Part shown: piece after piece, positions 12,104 through 22,127 of the stretch | Numbering within the stretch: the stretch's first letter is position 1 | How the letters are laid out: each line of letters opens with the position of its first letter | Source of the DNA: Clitopilus passeckerianus | Taxonomy: Eukaryota > Basidiomycota > Agaricomycetes > Agaricales > Entolomataceae | Assembly (NCBI GenBank): GCA_944990035.1 | Contig: CALYLX010000138.1 | Span: forward strand, 124,001 to 188,000 | Reading direction: 5' to 3' | DNA length: 64,000 nucleotides | Translations under genes and position numbers: made by a program | The notes under the pieces: generated by a model | Databases searched by the model: none | What the model was told of the DNA's origin: nothing | Seen by the model: only the letters and a program-made list of their open reading frames with translations

Positions 12104-12511
12104 AGACCTGTCCCGTCAAAAACACTTGGCGATGGTGTCCTGATTCTCCCTCTCATTTGTCACCTTCCACATATCCAGAAGAAACCCCCGCCGGAGAAAA
12201 TCAAAGAACCGCACGGGGAGCAAAGCTTTGAGAAAGATATGGCTCTTGGTTGCTGGTTTGAGGGGTTTGGAGGGATGCTGGTCGGGGAGCCGCTATGTTA
12301 CATCCGTCATCATCTTTACACTTTCGCCTTTTGGTTGCTAACTGGACTGTAGTCGCACTCAAACTCAATAGATTTTGTTAAGACTATGAAACAAAAGCCT
12401 GAACAGTGTTCGAAGGATATCATCGTTTGCAACTCTGCTCAAAGTTCGACAAGTGTCCAGAAACCTGCTGCCCTGTCTTGCATACTCGATCACAAACAAC
12501 GACGACAACTC
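12104..12511. other. intergenic, convergent
   Basis: 3' flanks of RPB10 and of the secreted peptide gene on the other strand. No gene seen. Confidence 0.6.
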
Positions 12512-12978
12512 TCAGAAGATACAGAATTCGCCTTCCTTCAGTTTCCTGCATCTATAAGACAGTTCAGATTGCTCTATGTCATCCAGAAGAATCACGCCGG
12601 AATAACTCACGTTCCTCCTACACCAACGATGAGTGGGCCGCAACACGTCCAACCTTTGGGGCCTAATAGAGCATTAGCATCGCATCCAAGCCGCCGAATA
12701 CGAAAAATGTCAAACTCACATTTGGCCTAGTTGACGTTGGACTTCCAGTGAGCCGGATGTTTCAAGTCCTAGATTACACACTTACCCCATTCTCGCCACC
12801 TAGAAGAATGTCAGAAGATGTGTTCGCTCATTTGGGCAGCATGCAGTCACTTACAACGTTTGGTATTCTCCACGTCGGCCGCCGCCGGTTCGTTTGTTCC
12901 CTGGCCACTAGGAAGCCCAACGGCTGTGCTGGCAAATGCAAGGCTCAGAGCAATGAGAAAAATGTTCTTGAATATCAT
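12512..12978 (-). CDS. small secreted six-cysteine peptide with micro-exons (S1)
   Basis: Five exons (12978-12855, 12799-12786, 12726-12720, 12662-12611, 12551-12512; 124, 14, 7, 52 and 40 nt) join to 78 residues. The signal peptide is MIFKNIFLIALSLAFAS. A short pro-like region ends TKR, a possible Kex2-type cleavage site just before the first cysteine. The mature part has six cysteines in the pattern C-x5-C-x5-CC-x10-C-x9-C, with GWTCCGP and GVGGTC. A TATAAAA box lies at about 13044-13051. The 7 nt exon encodes Ala-Lys plus the first base of the second Cys codon. Introns have clear GT..AG ends. The pattern resembles small secreted cysteine-rich proteins of mushrooms; no function is known to me. 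Paralogs are at 13726-14059 and 3533-3955. Confidence 0.75.
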
Positions 12979-13725
12979 GATATCTAACGAGCTGAATGTG
13001 GGTGTACGATCTTGACGAGAATCGGTCTCTCATTTGAACCTCCTTTTATACTAGATTCAGGCAGTTAAGGGGGCCACACCATGTCTCGTTCTGCTCGGCT
13101 GGGCCTTTCGTGGATCTAATGCTGGAGTAGGCTCTGCTTGGCAAGGTACTAAACGTTACCAGAACGATCCTGCCCGGTGACGTCTGCATACCGGTTTGGG
13201 GATTTTGACACCCTCATTGGAAACGTCCATGCCCAGTGTTACTGGAAGGGATGAAATTCGTGGCGAGATCATGGTATAAATGGCCCCTTTGCCACTGTGG
13301 CTGGGACAAAGATCAACTCCAAGTTCCAAGTGAATGATACATTTCAGCTTCTGCCGTCATATTTCGTAACTGCTCCCACGATGGTTTTACTTCGCTGCTT
13401 CCAATTCCCCTGCCCGCATTCATCGGGCTCTCAAACGGCCTTTGCCACCGCAGCTTTTTGTTACATCCATAATGCCGCCAGTTATTTGTGAACCGCTCCC
13501 CGAGGGCAGGGTTAGTTCGTGTAATCATTCCCCAGCACGTTTGCCTTTCCAGAGCTCCTGACATAACCATCCAGAGATTGTCCACTCTTTGGATATGGTA
13601 ATCCTTCTACACAATATCGGAACTTTGGAAGCACCATCGCTCACTTATTTAATTAAACAGTGCCACTATAGAATAGTCCACGCTGAGCACAAATACAGTA
13701 GCTTCCTCTACTCTACGTAGAAATT
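12979..13725. other. intergenic with promoter of the S1 peptide gene
   Basis: A TATAAAA box on the minus strand at about 13044-13051 sits some 65 bp before the S1 start. The remaining sequence holds no gene I can support. Confidence 0.5.
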
Positions 13726-14059
13726 CTAGAAGATGCACATTTGGCCCTCTTCCAAGAGCCTGCAACTGTTGAGAGGGTGCATCAGAAAGGCACCATATAA
13801 TCCAATAGATAATACTCACACTCCTCCAACGCCTGGCATCATGGGCCCACAGCAGGTCATCTTCGGACTTGGGCACTGGAGCTGGACAGGCGAACATTAA
13901 TCCTGAATTCACAGTAAGTAGTTAAGATAGGAGACATACGCCTTCTTCGCCACAATGGTATACAACATCATCCCTAGCTTCGAGTTGAGGGAGAGCAGAC
14001 ACGTTCGCGAAAACGATGAAGGTAGTGAGAGCAAAGAGAGCGTTTTTGAGAGTCAACAT
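13726..14059 (-). CDS. small secreted six-cysteine peptide (S2), paralog of S1
   Basis: Three exons (14059-13940, 13881-13820, 13765-13726; 120, 62 and 40 nt) join to 73 residues. The signal peptide is MLTLKNALFALTTFIVFANV. The same cysteine frame as S1 follows: CGEEG, then a Cys, then MTCCGPMMPGVGGVC, then EEGQMCIF. The TATAAAA box is at about 14114-14120. S2 has only two introns, at the positions and phases of the second and fourth introns of S1; the introns flanking the S1 micro-exons are absent here. It lies in tandem with S1 in the same orientation, which suggests local duplication with intron loss or gain. Function unknown. Confidence 0.75.
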
Positions 14060-14828
14060 CTTCTAAAGTAAGCTGGGTGTGCTGGATGGTGTTCTTCTAT
14101 GAATTCATGTTCATTTTATAGCTGCTAGAAGACTAAGGGACGCGAGACTGAGGGATTGCCTTCGGCTCATTGTCTGTCTGGAAATGCTTGGCTGCAGCGT
14201 GTAAATCAGGTGTGTTTACAATGTTGAGCGGTCACGTTGCTGAGTGGGGGTGAAATAAGCCCGAAATAAGATACTTGTCAGGCCTGGAGAGGATTCAGCG
14301 GACGGAGTAAGGCAGGGAAGCTTACACGGGGGAAGCTTCAGAGAAGCCGCTGGGAATATTGCTGGGCTTGGCTGCAATGCCGATGTCATCGTTTTCTGAT
14401 CTGGAGTAATTTCAAATTCGACAATTGGGAAGGCGGCTCTGAGACCCCCATGAATGACCCAATTTTGCTCTGGTCAACTCTCACACTGTACCCACGAAGG
14501 CCAGCTAACCGTAGGCTCTCTCTTGATGGAAAAAAAGAGAAGAACTGACGTCTGATGGGGATTATGGCGCGAATGCTAGGTATTCATCCCTGCGTTTGAC
14601 TTCGAGTCGGGTTGCTCGGGGCAGGGTTCTTCGAACAAAGAAAGATTCCGCGGGCACAGGCAGAAACTAGTATCCGATGTTCGTCATGTTGAGCGCTAAA
14701 TGACGGGAATTAGGCGCTCGAGGCAAAGACTCCCACGTGCGTTCCAGTAGTCTACTTGACCACCTCCGTCACCATGATACTCACCATCTCTGATCTTTGG
14801 CTCCTCACTGCCGTTGAAAGCAGCATTC
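14060..14828. other. intergenic between divergent genes
   Basis: Promoter region of the S2 peptide (TATAAAA near 14114) and, on the other side, of the LRR-like gene. No further gene seen. Confidence 0.5.
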
Positions 14829-16851
14829 ATGGCAAACACGAGCGGGATTGACGAAGATGTGTTCTCTGTGATCGCTGGGTACATCTACGATCCGGATTCT
14901 ATCTACGCACTCTTGCAAACCGTTCCCATTCAACATTCTTTCTTTCTACCAGCCATCAAGAGGCTCTTTCAACTCCCTTTACACCTAGATCAAGTTCCAT
15001 TAGACACGAGACAAGTTCTCAGTATCTTACTCGCGAACACCAAGCTAGACATTCCTGTGCAGCTTGCGGATCTGATACGGCACATCGTCATATCTCCGAA
15101 GACTCGCAAGTTTCTTGGGTCCCATTACGATCATGTCATGAGCGAACAGCTCGTGAATCTATTTGAACGAGCAGGAAGTCTTCGCAAAGTAGACTGGTAT
15201 GAGCCCACGGGCTCATGCACTGATGACCATCTCAAGGCCCTTTCCAAAATTCCAACCATAGACCAGTTTCTCTTGGTCTGTGACCCTCACGGAGGAGGAT
15301 TTGGAAACATAGACGGTGACCGGCTTGATTACGAGTAAGTCTGCACTCTAGTTGGCTCTATGCTAGCCACTGACAGCCATAATCCATAGTCCCGCAGAAT
15401 TGTCTCGAAGTATTGGGCCCAAGCTCAAAAGCTTGACTCTAGAATTAATCAACTCGGCGCTCTATCGAGCCTTGGTTGATCTCAAGCCCGTATTCTCCTC
15501 TTACAACAGCCTCCGAACTCTTTTTCTTGATGTGACCGCTGGTGTTTGGGACTGGAATGGGTCGGGATCACCTCAGGAGGGTGCAACGAATGATTTCCAT
15601 TTCAAAGATCTCGGCTTCCCGACAGTCGTAGACTTTGGTCTGCGTGTTAGTGATCTAACACTGTCGGGAACAAAACCTGGTCCCCTGTCGTTGGTTAATA
15701 GCAGCCGCCTTGAACACCTGACATTAGACCTTCACCCATGGTATGTCGGACATGTCAACTGTAAAGGTGAAGTTTTACTGACTTCCCTACAGCTTCAGCT
15801 GGGTGTCCATTCGAAACATCAAAGTCTTCAACGGACTACGCCCTTCTGACTATGCCTCCCTCAAGAGGCTTCAGATACTCGATTCACGACGCGACATGTC
15901 CGGATGGTACTGGACCGCCGAGGAGCGCGAGGATCATGGGAATCAATATATGGAGCTCCCTCGAATGTATTGGGGCCTCATACCCGACTTCCTGTCTTCA
16001 ATCCACGCGGGGAACTTCCAACATCTCACACAACTATGGGTGGATCAGGACGTTCTCAGCATGCCAAAGGCTCAGAGCTCCAACTCTTGGGACGGCAGCG
16101 AGACCGAAATATACACCTTAGCTCAGTTACAGGAACCATCGGGCGACAAAGAAGAGGACGAACGTAAAGCGGGTTGGGTAGGGGTGCTAAAGGTGGTCTT
16201 CGCTCAAATCGAGAGCCTACGCGTTGGATTTGGCTCGATGGACGAAAACGAAGTGGGTTTGGTTCTGGGTTGGTGCTCCCTGGAGAAACTTGTCCAATTC
16301 GGATTCCAATGGAAGTGGCAGCTCTCACGGCGGGATCATGTATGCTCCTTCGCTTGCCAGGCGGATCGTAGCTAACACCTCATTAGCCCATACAGCCTTC
16401 TCTCCTTCAACTTTTCAAGCCATTCAAGAAGTTGAAAGACCTTCACATCCTTCACCCTCATCCGGATACCCGGTTCACCTACAGATCTCCGTTATTGAAA
16501 GATAACGAAAAAACCATCAGAGATATTGAAGCAATCTTCGAATCTCACCCTTCCATTTGCCGGATCGGTTGGGGCCGTGTCACAGTCTGGGAGCGCAATT
16601 GTGTGTATCCTTCGTGGAACAATCCGGGCACTTCGAGTCGAGTTGTTCAAGTACTCAACGTCGCCAGCCCGGAGCGAAAGTACGAGCTAGACCACATCCC
16701 AGAGTTCTTCTCCACTCTTCTGGTAGATCTCATGGAAGAGTGTCAAGAAGGACATGAATCTCGACCCAACTCAGCCGATGAAGAAATAAAGGACTTGCGA
16801 CATTTACTGGAGCGCATATTACCGAATGCCTGTGCTGAAGCAGCAGACTGA
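14829..16851 (+). CDS. F-box/LRR-like protein, agaricomycete type
   Basis: Exons 14829-15334, 15390-15740, 15793-16339 and 16387-16851 sum to 1869 nt and give 622 residues. The N-terminus (DEDVFSVIAGYIYDPDSIYA and LLQTVP) looks like a degenerate F-box helix pair. Irregular leucine-rich repeats follow (LKSLTLELINSALYR, LRTLFLDVT, LEHLTLDLHP, LKRLQILDS, LTQLWVDQD, LKDLHILHPHP), ending in a charged helical tail. Such proteins are greatly expanded in mushrooms and are thought to be SCF ubiquitin-ligase adaptors or relatives; the substrate is unknown. The TTG upstream in frame was not used; the first ATG is at 14829. No signal peptide. The model is good, the F-box assignment tentative. Confidence 0.8.
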
Positions 16852-16999
16852 ATATACACCGCATCTGTCTTTCGCGTTCCCATTTCTACCACTATGATAC
16901 AATGATATTGTACAGATCAAATACGTATGGATTCTTACCACACTTGAACAAGCACGAATCCCTGTTTTGAGTATACCCCAAGGCGCTCTAGCGTTCATT

Positions 17000-17524
17000 C
17001 TATGCCCGAGCATATTTCTTCAAGTTCGGTAGTGATTTATGAATTTCGACCTCACAGAGAGCATCTTCCGCCACTTCTCTGGCCAATGCTGGCAGGCAAC
17101 GGCCAGCACCATACCCAAGCAGCTCAAGCCACCTCCGAGTGACGCTCTCGTTTGTTTTCGCCCTCTTTTCTTCCCGTAGTGACCGGTAAGCTTGAGCTAG
17201 AGCCTCAAGGAATAGATCTGGGGACGGTCTGGAACCGTAGAGCTCTCGACAGTGAGCAACAAGATCGTCGAAGGTTAAGCCTAGGTCTTCTGTCCACTCG
17301 TTGACAGTATGGGGTAGGACAGCGTTTGACCATGTTTGCAGGACCGTAATTCGGCTGTCCTTTAGAGGAACAGCAAGACTAAAAAATCTGGGGAACATCG
17401 AGTTCACGCTGTCCGGCACGTAGTAGCCCACGAGTTTTCCATGGGTCGTCAGATTATTGGGTTGAAAGTATAGCGCAAATTCGCCTTGAAAGTTCACGAG
17501 ATGAAGATGATAGGCTGTCGTCAT
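17000..17524 (-). CDS. cluster protein A, uncharacterised paralog family
   Basis: Single-exon 174 aa protein, no signal peptide or membrane helix. The N-terminus is a predicted beta segment (YHLHLVNFQGEFALYFQP, then THGKLVGYYV). The middle is acidic with a conserved Trp (LQTWSNAVLP). The C-terminal helical part has DLFLEALAQAYRSL and VTRRWLELLGYG. The same order (V.LV....GL.F, GK..GYD, W....P, DPFL..LLKA, WL..L) recurs in B, C, D, E, F and G between 18.1 and 30.7 kb. I do not recognise the family. A TATA box lies about 90 bp upstream. Confidence 0.75.
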   Translation of the reverse strand: MTTAYHLHLVNFQGEFALYFQPNNLTTHGKLVGYYVPDSVNSMFPRFFSLAVPLKDSRITVLQTWSNAVLPHTVNEWTEDLGLTFDDLVAHCRELYGSRPSPDLFLEALAQAYRSLREEKRAKTNESVTRRWLELLGYGAGRCLPALAREVAEDALCEVEIHKSLPNLKKYARA

Positions 17525-17595
17525 GAGGCAATCGATTGGGAGGCAGGTTCAGGCTTGGAGCTGGTTTTTCGCTTATGAGATAGCGACATCCACGA

Positions 17596-17625
17596 AGCGC
17601 ACTTCCTTTATATATTCCACGAAGT
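17596..17625 (-). promoter_or_regulatory. core promoter of gene A
   Basis: Reading the minus strand, CTTCGTGGAATATATAAAGG is followed by AAGTG. The matching segment of gene B (18800-18825) reads CTTCGTGGCATATAAAGG then CAAGTG, so the TATA box and flank are shared. Confidence 0.6.
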
Positions 17626-18136
17626 CCCATTCGACGCGCAACCAATGGTTGTGCTAAAGCTATGACCCACTTATTCCCGCAAAGGACTCGAAGCCAGTCG
17701 GTTAGGTAAAGGGTGTGAACCTTAGCGAATAGAACGGTAGGAGAACAAAAGTTCTTAACGTACAAAGGTGTGGCACTGCCTCCCGGAGTACAAAGAACCC
17801 TTCGACCCTGCACCTTGAATCGTGCCCATTCAAGTTCGTTAGAGCGTCGATCTCTACTAAAATGCTCCGGGACATTCTATTATCCTTGCGTATACAGGGT
17901 ATCCAAAATCAGAATTAGTATGCTTCAGGGAGCCATCTATGTCTCCAAAGGCACATAATGATATTAATCACGCGATTAATGAGTCAGAAGTTCAGAGTCC
18001 CAATCCAGATTTAGAGTGGCGCAACCAAGAACGAAGGTAAGTCCTCTGCACTCACAAACCGGTTGAACGTGCAGGCCGGATGAGAAAGAACAGATTGAGA
18101 TTGTTTATTGAGTATAGAAGTACATTATCAGAGGAC
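17626..18136. other. intergenic A-B
   Basis: Upstream sequence of A and 3' flank of B; no gene seen. Confidence 0.5.
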
Positions 18137-18712
18137 CTATGCTCTACCACCGTTACGAATAAATAGCTGCCTTCCTACGTTTCTCCAGTCCTCGTCCAGG
18201 TAAAAGTTGGCAACTCGTACCTGCTCAAGGCTCAAGACATCCGCCTTGACAAGCTCGTTAAGCCATGCCTTTATGACATAGTAGGATCCTGGGTTTGCCT
18301 TATCGTTCACGACGTATTCCGAAGAGTTTGGGTTAATGCAGCGTTTAAATGCCTCGAGTAGTGGCTTGAGGAAACGGTCCTGGTCCTCGTACTTGAGAAC
18401 ATGCTTTCTAAATGCGCGGTAGCCTTTCCCGTCGCTGTCTTCCATGACGTTGCGTACATCATGGAGCGGAATCGCAATGTTGAAGTCATGGATGGCTTGG
18501 AAAGGAAAAGGAATTTTTCTTGAGCGGACTGGTCTAATAGAGAACGCTTCTTCATGATGCGAGTAGGTGAGGAGTTTGCCGTAGTCCGGGTTCTGGTTGA
18601 AGGCGAAGTAAAGTGCGTAGTTTCCAGTACGTTCAAGCCGGGGGCTGGAGGAAGAAAACTTGAGATCAACAATCCATAGTTCGTAGAATTGCTGCATCGC
18701 GTTGGAGGTCAT
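18137..18712 (-). CDS. cluster protein B, uncharacterised paralog family
   Basis: Single exon, 191 aa. The family order is kept: YELWIVDLKF near the start, GNYALYFAFNQNPDYGKLLTYS, FLKPLLEAFKRC, then YYVIKAWLNELVKADVLSLE. It differs by an insertion of about 15 residues (IRPVRSRKIPFPFQAIHDF) before the middle part, and the Trp of the middle motif is not evident. Intracellular by sequence. It stands in tandem with A on the same strand and shares its core promoter. Similarity to A is low at protein level, which implies old duplication or fast change. Confidence 0.75.
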   Translation of the reverse strand: MTSNAMQQFYELWIVDLKFSSSSPRLERTGNYALYFAFNQNPDYGKLLTYSHHEEAFSIRPVRSRKIPFPFQAIHDFNIAIPLHDVRNVMEDSDGKGYRAFRKHVLKYEDQDRFLKPLLEAFKRCINPNSSEYVVNDKANPGSYYVIKAWLNELVKADVLSLEQVRVANFYLDEDWRNVGRQLFIRNGGRA

Positions 18713-18799
18713 GTTACTTCACGGCCAAGGAGGAGCTGAGGGATAATTGAGGAGGGTTCAGATGGTAGATTTGTTGTTATGGAGGAACTCTCGAACCCA

Positions 18800-18825
18800 C
18801 TTGCCTTTATATGCCACGAAGGGGG
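18800..18825 (-). promoter_or_regulatory. core promoter of gene B
   Basis: On the minus strand a CATATAAAGG TATA box lies about 95-100 bp before the ATG, inside the CTTCGTGG..AAGTG context shared with gene A. Confidence 0.6.
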
Positions 18826-19430
18826 ACTGAACAGCTTTAGCGAGAATAGAAACTTGCCGAATTGTGCATCACTGTTCCATTAGAGGTACAAATGCACATC
18901 GCCTTACAGGTGTGAAGCCAGACAATCAAGTGTAGTACTAGTAGCGCTTTACTGGCAGGTTCGCATGGCTTGAAAGTGATGGGACAGACGACAGTAACTT
19001 AGATTTGCCAAAGACCTGCCAGTGTGAGTATATTTGTGTACGTGTCGGCCTTCGGATATCTGATCGTACTTCGATTCAGGACGCTTTCTTCACAATCTTC
19101 GACAACGAAAGCTGAACTCTACTCCTCCGAAAAGCTTTCATAATGCTGTCCAGGGCACCGAAAACTCTGGGGTGCCTAGAGACCCGTTGCGCCTTGGTAA
19201 CCTCCGAGCCTTGCGCCACTCGGAAAGGCTCGCTACTCTTGTTCAGCACCGCCGGCTTTCACTTGACTGTGTGCATCAGTGGGATAAGCCCAACCCTTTG
19301 TTCTCTTTATATTCGATCAGTATCATACTTCACAGCACTTACTGCTATCAGTGGCTCGTCTATCGAGATCTATACTACAAGAAAATACACCGCTTTTTGC
19401 TACGAAATATGACTCCGAGTCCCTCTTACT
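18826..19430. other. intergenic B-C (divergent), with shared distal element
   Basis: The shared 5' region of B and C contains the 16 bp element TCGGCCTTCGGATATC at 19045-19060, listed separately. No gene is supported: the frames at 19143-19465 overlap the C promoter. Confidence 0.5.
19045..19060 (+). promoter_or_regulatory. distal element TCGGCCTTCGGATATC upstream of gene C
   Basis: The same 16 bp, in the same orientation relative to the gene, occur upstream of G (31242-31257, exact) and E (28340-28355, one mismatch). Distances to the ATG are about 470, 580 and 430 bp. Confidence 0.5.
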
Positions 19431-19462
19431 GGAGTATAAAGGAGGCACCTGAGAGAGCGTGC
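19431..19462 (+). promoter_or_regulatory. core promoter of gene C
   Basis: GGAGTATAAAGGAGGCACCT followed by GAGAGAGCG, about 90 bp before the ATG. It matches the E promoter (TATAAAAGAGGCACCTGGGA then GAGC) and, less well, the D promoter. Confidence 0.65.
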
Positions 19463-19526
19463 TAATATCCAGAACAATCACCAACCCCGTCGAGAGCAAG
19501 CCCTAAAGCCACCGCTCCCACTCGAA

Positions 19527-20060
19527 ATGCCAGTGCAGCGATATATCTTCAAAGTGGTCCGCACCAGACTCAGCAACTACGGCCTCTATATCAAGCCCAA
19601 AGACTCCCCCGTTCTCGCCAAGATCCTAAGTTACTCCGTCGCCGACAGACTTTTCATCTGCGACACACCATACACAACAAGAGACTTTGAATATACCCAC
19701 GAAGTCATACACACTTGGGAAGCCAACCTCGCCTCAGAGGATATCGCAGAGCCCATAAACGACTCGCGACACGTCTACAGGTGGTACTCGCCCTGGACAG
19801 CTGAGCAACTTGAGAGCTACATACAGTGGCTCGACAAAGGGGGATGCGAAGACCCGTTTCTCGATTCTTTACTGAAAGCTACTACTGAGAGCTGGCGTTC
19901 GAGGTATCGCATGATGAATACGTGGCTCTATAGACTTGGTGGTAGGTATCCAGGATGGGGGTCCGAGTTCCCACGAGGCGTGGACGCTGCGAGAATTCGT
20001 CTGGAACACTGGAATTCCACATATCGTGAAGTTATCTTGGCCCCCGAGGACCCGTGGTAG
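19527..20060 (+). CDS. cluster protein C, uncharacterised paralog family
   Basis: Single exon, 177 aa. RYIFKVVRTRLSNYGLYIKP and KILSYSVADRLFICD form the N-terminal beta part, and EVIHTWEANLA is the Trp motif. DPFLDSLLKATTESWRSRY and MMNTWLYRLGGRYPGW form the helical C-terminal part. It ends APEDPW, like the CPLDW ending of D. No signal peptide. Divergently arranged from B, with its own TATA box. Function not recognised. Confidence 0.75.
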   Translation: MPVQRYIFKVVRTRLSNYGLYIKPKDSPVLAKILSYSVADRLFICDTPYTTRDFEYTHEVIHTWEANLASEDIAEPINDSRHVYRWYSPWTAEQLESYIQWLDKGGCEDPFLDSLLKATTESWRSRYRMMNTWLYRLGGRYPGWGSEFPRGVDAARIRLEHWNSTYREVILAPEDPW

Positions 20061-20345
20061 ATTACATCTGTTATCTCTATGTCAACGCTAGTAATTCTCT
20101 ATGTCTTCACATCGCCTACTCACTGAGGCTTGTAAATGGCTGGCACGATTGTTACGTCTCGCACTCTCATATTCGGAAAGTGAGTATCAGGATGCAAAGT
20201 GAAAATTCTTTCGGCCTGGTCCACCCTGGGTTATAAGAGAAGTTATGATGCATTCAATTTCGGACCCGAATCTTTTGCCACATGCTAGACCCTAAAATCA
20301 TTGGTTTTGACCCACAACGAATTCAATCGGCCCTCGCAGCCTTTA
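20061..20345. other. 3' flank of gene C, up to the short TIR element
   Basis: No gene supported; the frame at 20054-20236 is too short and without motif. Confidence 0.4.
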
Positions 20346-20499
20346 TACTGTATCATTTCGTTCAATTCGTCAAATTGTGGCTGTGCCTCGCGTTTTGATA
20401 AATCTCAAAAATTCTGATAAATTGAGAAAAAATTAAATCCGGTGTTTTTGAAAAACCCGTGTGACGCGTGACTGTCGAATTGAACGAAATGATACAGTA
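20346..20499. mobile_element. MITE-like element, 150 bp, with 22-25 bp terminal inverted repeats
   Basis: The left end (CTGTATCATTTCGTTCAATT from 20348) and the right end (up to 20497) are perfect reverse complements over at least 22 bases; counting the flanking TA/ATA the match is 25. The core is AT-rich. TA dinucleotides flank both ends, which fits a Tc1/mariner-type TA duplication, but they could also be part of the repeat. It has no coding capacity. No second copy was seen in the window. Confidence 0.65.
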
Positions 20500-20573
20500 T
20501 CCTCGTAATAAAAAAAGACGGTATCAACGTCTGGCACAGCTTCTCATTACGATATCATTAGTTGGAAGAGAAA

Positions 20574-20604
20574 GATCTTTGAAAGAGTGACGATGCGGTG
20601 TGAC
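20574..20604 (+). repeat. 31 bp dispersed repeat, copy 1
   Basis: An exact 31 bp match, in inverted orientation, to 26125-26155; it starts GATCTTTGAAAGAGTGACGA. The similarity stops within a few bases on either side, so it is not a longer duplication. Confidence 0.8.
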
Positions 20605-21007
20605 GAGTGTCACGTGTGATTCTGGGAACTGCCCCTTGCTATAATATTGTCAACTTTAAACGCCCATCGTCGACATCGAATCTTGAACGCTGAGCTCTGA
20701 GATTTAACCTCGGAAAACCCGAGAGAAACGTTAGGGATTCTTGATAACCCATTTCCGGCTGATCCAAGGTGACCCTTGGAGGTATTGTTCGCCACACACG
20801 CTAGCTTGCACTCGACTCAAGACCTCTGTGGAACAAATAAGCTCCCCTCTGGCTTTCTTGGTATTTTTTCCTCCTGTCACCCTCAAGGCCTTTGCAGAAA
20901 AACGGAAGGGCCTACATCTGCTCTCACCCGCCCCTGAGTCTTTGTCTACACCTATCAATCTTAATGAGAACAAGGAAGCTGCGTACACAGCTACTTGCAC
21001 GAAATGT

Positions 21008-21060
21008 GACTCTATTGAAGAGCACCTCTAACTAGACTATATAAGAGGCACTTTGGCGAG
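21008..21060 (+). promoter_or_regulatory. proximal promoter of gene D, conserved with gene E
   Basis: About 54 bp, starting GACTCTATTGAAGA and holding ACCTCTAACTA and the TATA box ACTATATAAGAGGCAC, match the E promoter (27993-27940, minus strand) with only a few differences. It lies about 95-145 bp before the D start codon. Confidence 0.75.
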
Positions 21061-21151
21061 CGTCCTACCACTCAGCATAACTAAGGCTCAAGCTCGACAA
21101 AGCAATTACCCTTCGAATTTCCTCTGACAACCGAATCCACCTCATCTCAAC

Positions 21152-21652
21152 ATGGCAGACTGCATGTACAACGTGGCACTCATTCGAGGACGTAGAAAGT
21201 GTTTCGGGCTCTTATTCCAAACCTCCCTCAACGATAGATTCTGCTGTATCGTCGGATACGACAAAGTCGAGGGCTGCTTTTTCTGCGATACAGTGCCAGT
21301 GGCCATGCAAAATAACCTCAAGGACATCCAAATTTACTGCTGCTGGAGAAACATAGTACCTCGGGCTGTCTGTCGTGGGCACATGCATCAAGCAGGAGAA
21401 ATGTTCTCGTGGACGGAGCAAAGCCTTCAGCAGCATCTGGCGGCCATATCTGATTCGGAGCTTGATGACCCGTTCCTAAAGAGTCTGCTTATGGCCCTTC
21501 GGGTTTCGAGGCAATGGAAGAGGACGACGCTTTGTGATATTAACATACAATGGATGAGAGAGCTTAGGCGGTATGCTCAGCTGACTGGCTTGTGGGATGA
21601 GCACCTAAGAGAAGGCATTCAGGTGTTGGGCGGTTGCCCTCTAGATTGGTAG
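21152..21652 (+). CDS. cluster protein D, uncharacterised paralog family
   Basis: Single exon, 166 aa. YNVALIRGRRKCFGLLFQTS, CCIVGYDKVEGCFFCD and IYCCWRNIVPRAV make the N-terminal half. DPFLKSLLMALRVSRQWKR, INIQWMRELRRYAQLTGLW and LREGIQVLGGCPLDW make the C-terminal half. It is closest to E (GFLFQASPND, NIVGYDESDGSFF, YSWEEIVPVF, DPFLKSLLKAARR). It is richer in cysteine than its relatives. No signal peptide. D and E have opposite orientation and flank PRM1. Confidence 0.78.
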   Translation: MADCMYNVALIRGRRKCFGLLFQTSLNDRFCCIVGYDKVEGCFFCDTVPVAMQNNLKDIQIYCCWRNIVPRAVCRGHMHQAGEMFSWTEQSLQQHLAAISDSELDDPFLKSLLMALRVSRQWKRTTLCDINIQWMRELRRYAQLTGLWDEHLREGIQVLGGCPLDW

Positions 21653-22127
21653 AAGCCTTTTCTGTAGAATTTATTGGCTCGAACAATCATTATTGCGTTC
21701 TACCTATGCTTTCCGCGACATCGGCAGGTCGTTTAAGGTCGTTGAAAAGGACGCTTTTGTCTCAATGACTCCGCTTCGCAACTGGTTTGGAATCTAGGCT
21801 GTCAATATTCAACGAGAATAAGCCATGTAACCACACCACTTCTTGTTGCTGAGCTTCTAGTGAGGATAGTAAGGATAATGGGTCCATGTCAAGAAGATAA
21901 TGAATCGTTGGTGCCTCTTGTGACCATAAACTCGATTGGATATCATGTAAAAATACATTCAAGAATCCATTACAATCAGTGCTACAATAGTGAACGATCT
22001 TCGGGATTCGCGCTCGCGCGTCCCTTCGTAAGTAATTCGTGTGCGTGTATGCGTATGAATGTGTCTACAAAACTAGAGTCCAAATGAATGAATATACGAA
22101 CGTCCAAATTCAACTTGTCCATTGAAA
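21653..22127. other. intergenic, convergent (D and PRM1)
   Basis: 3' flanks only; no gene seen. Confidence 0.55.
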
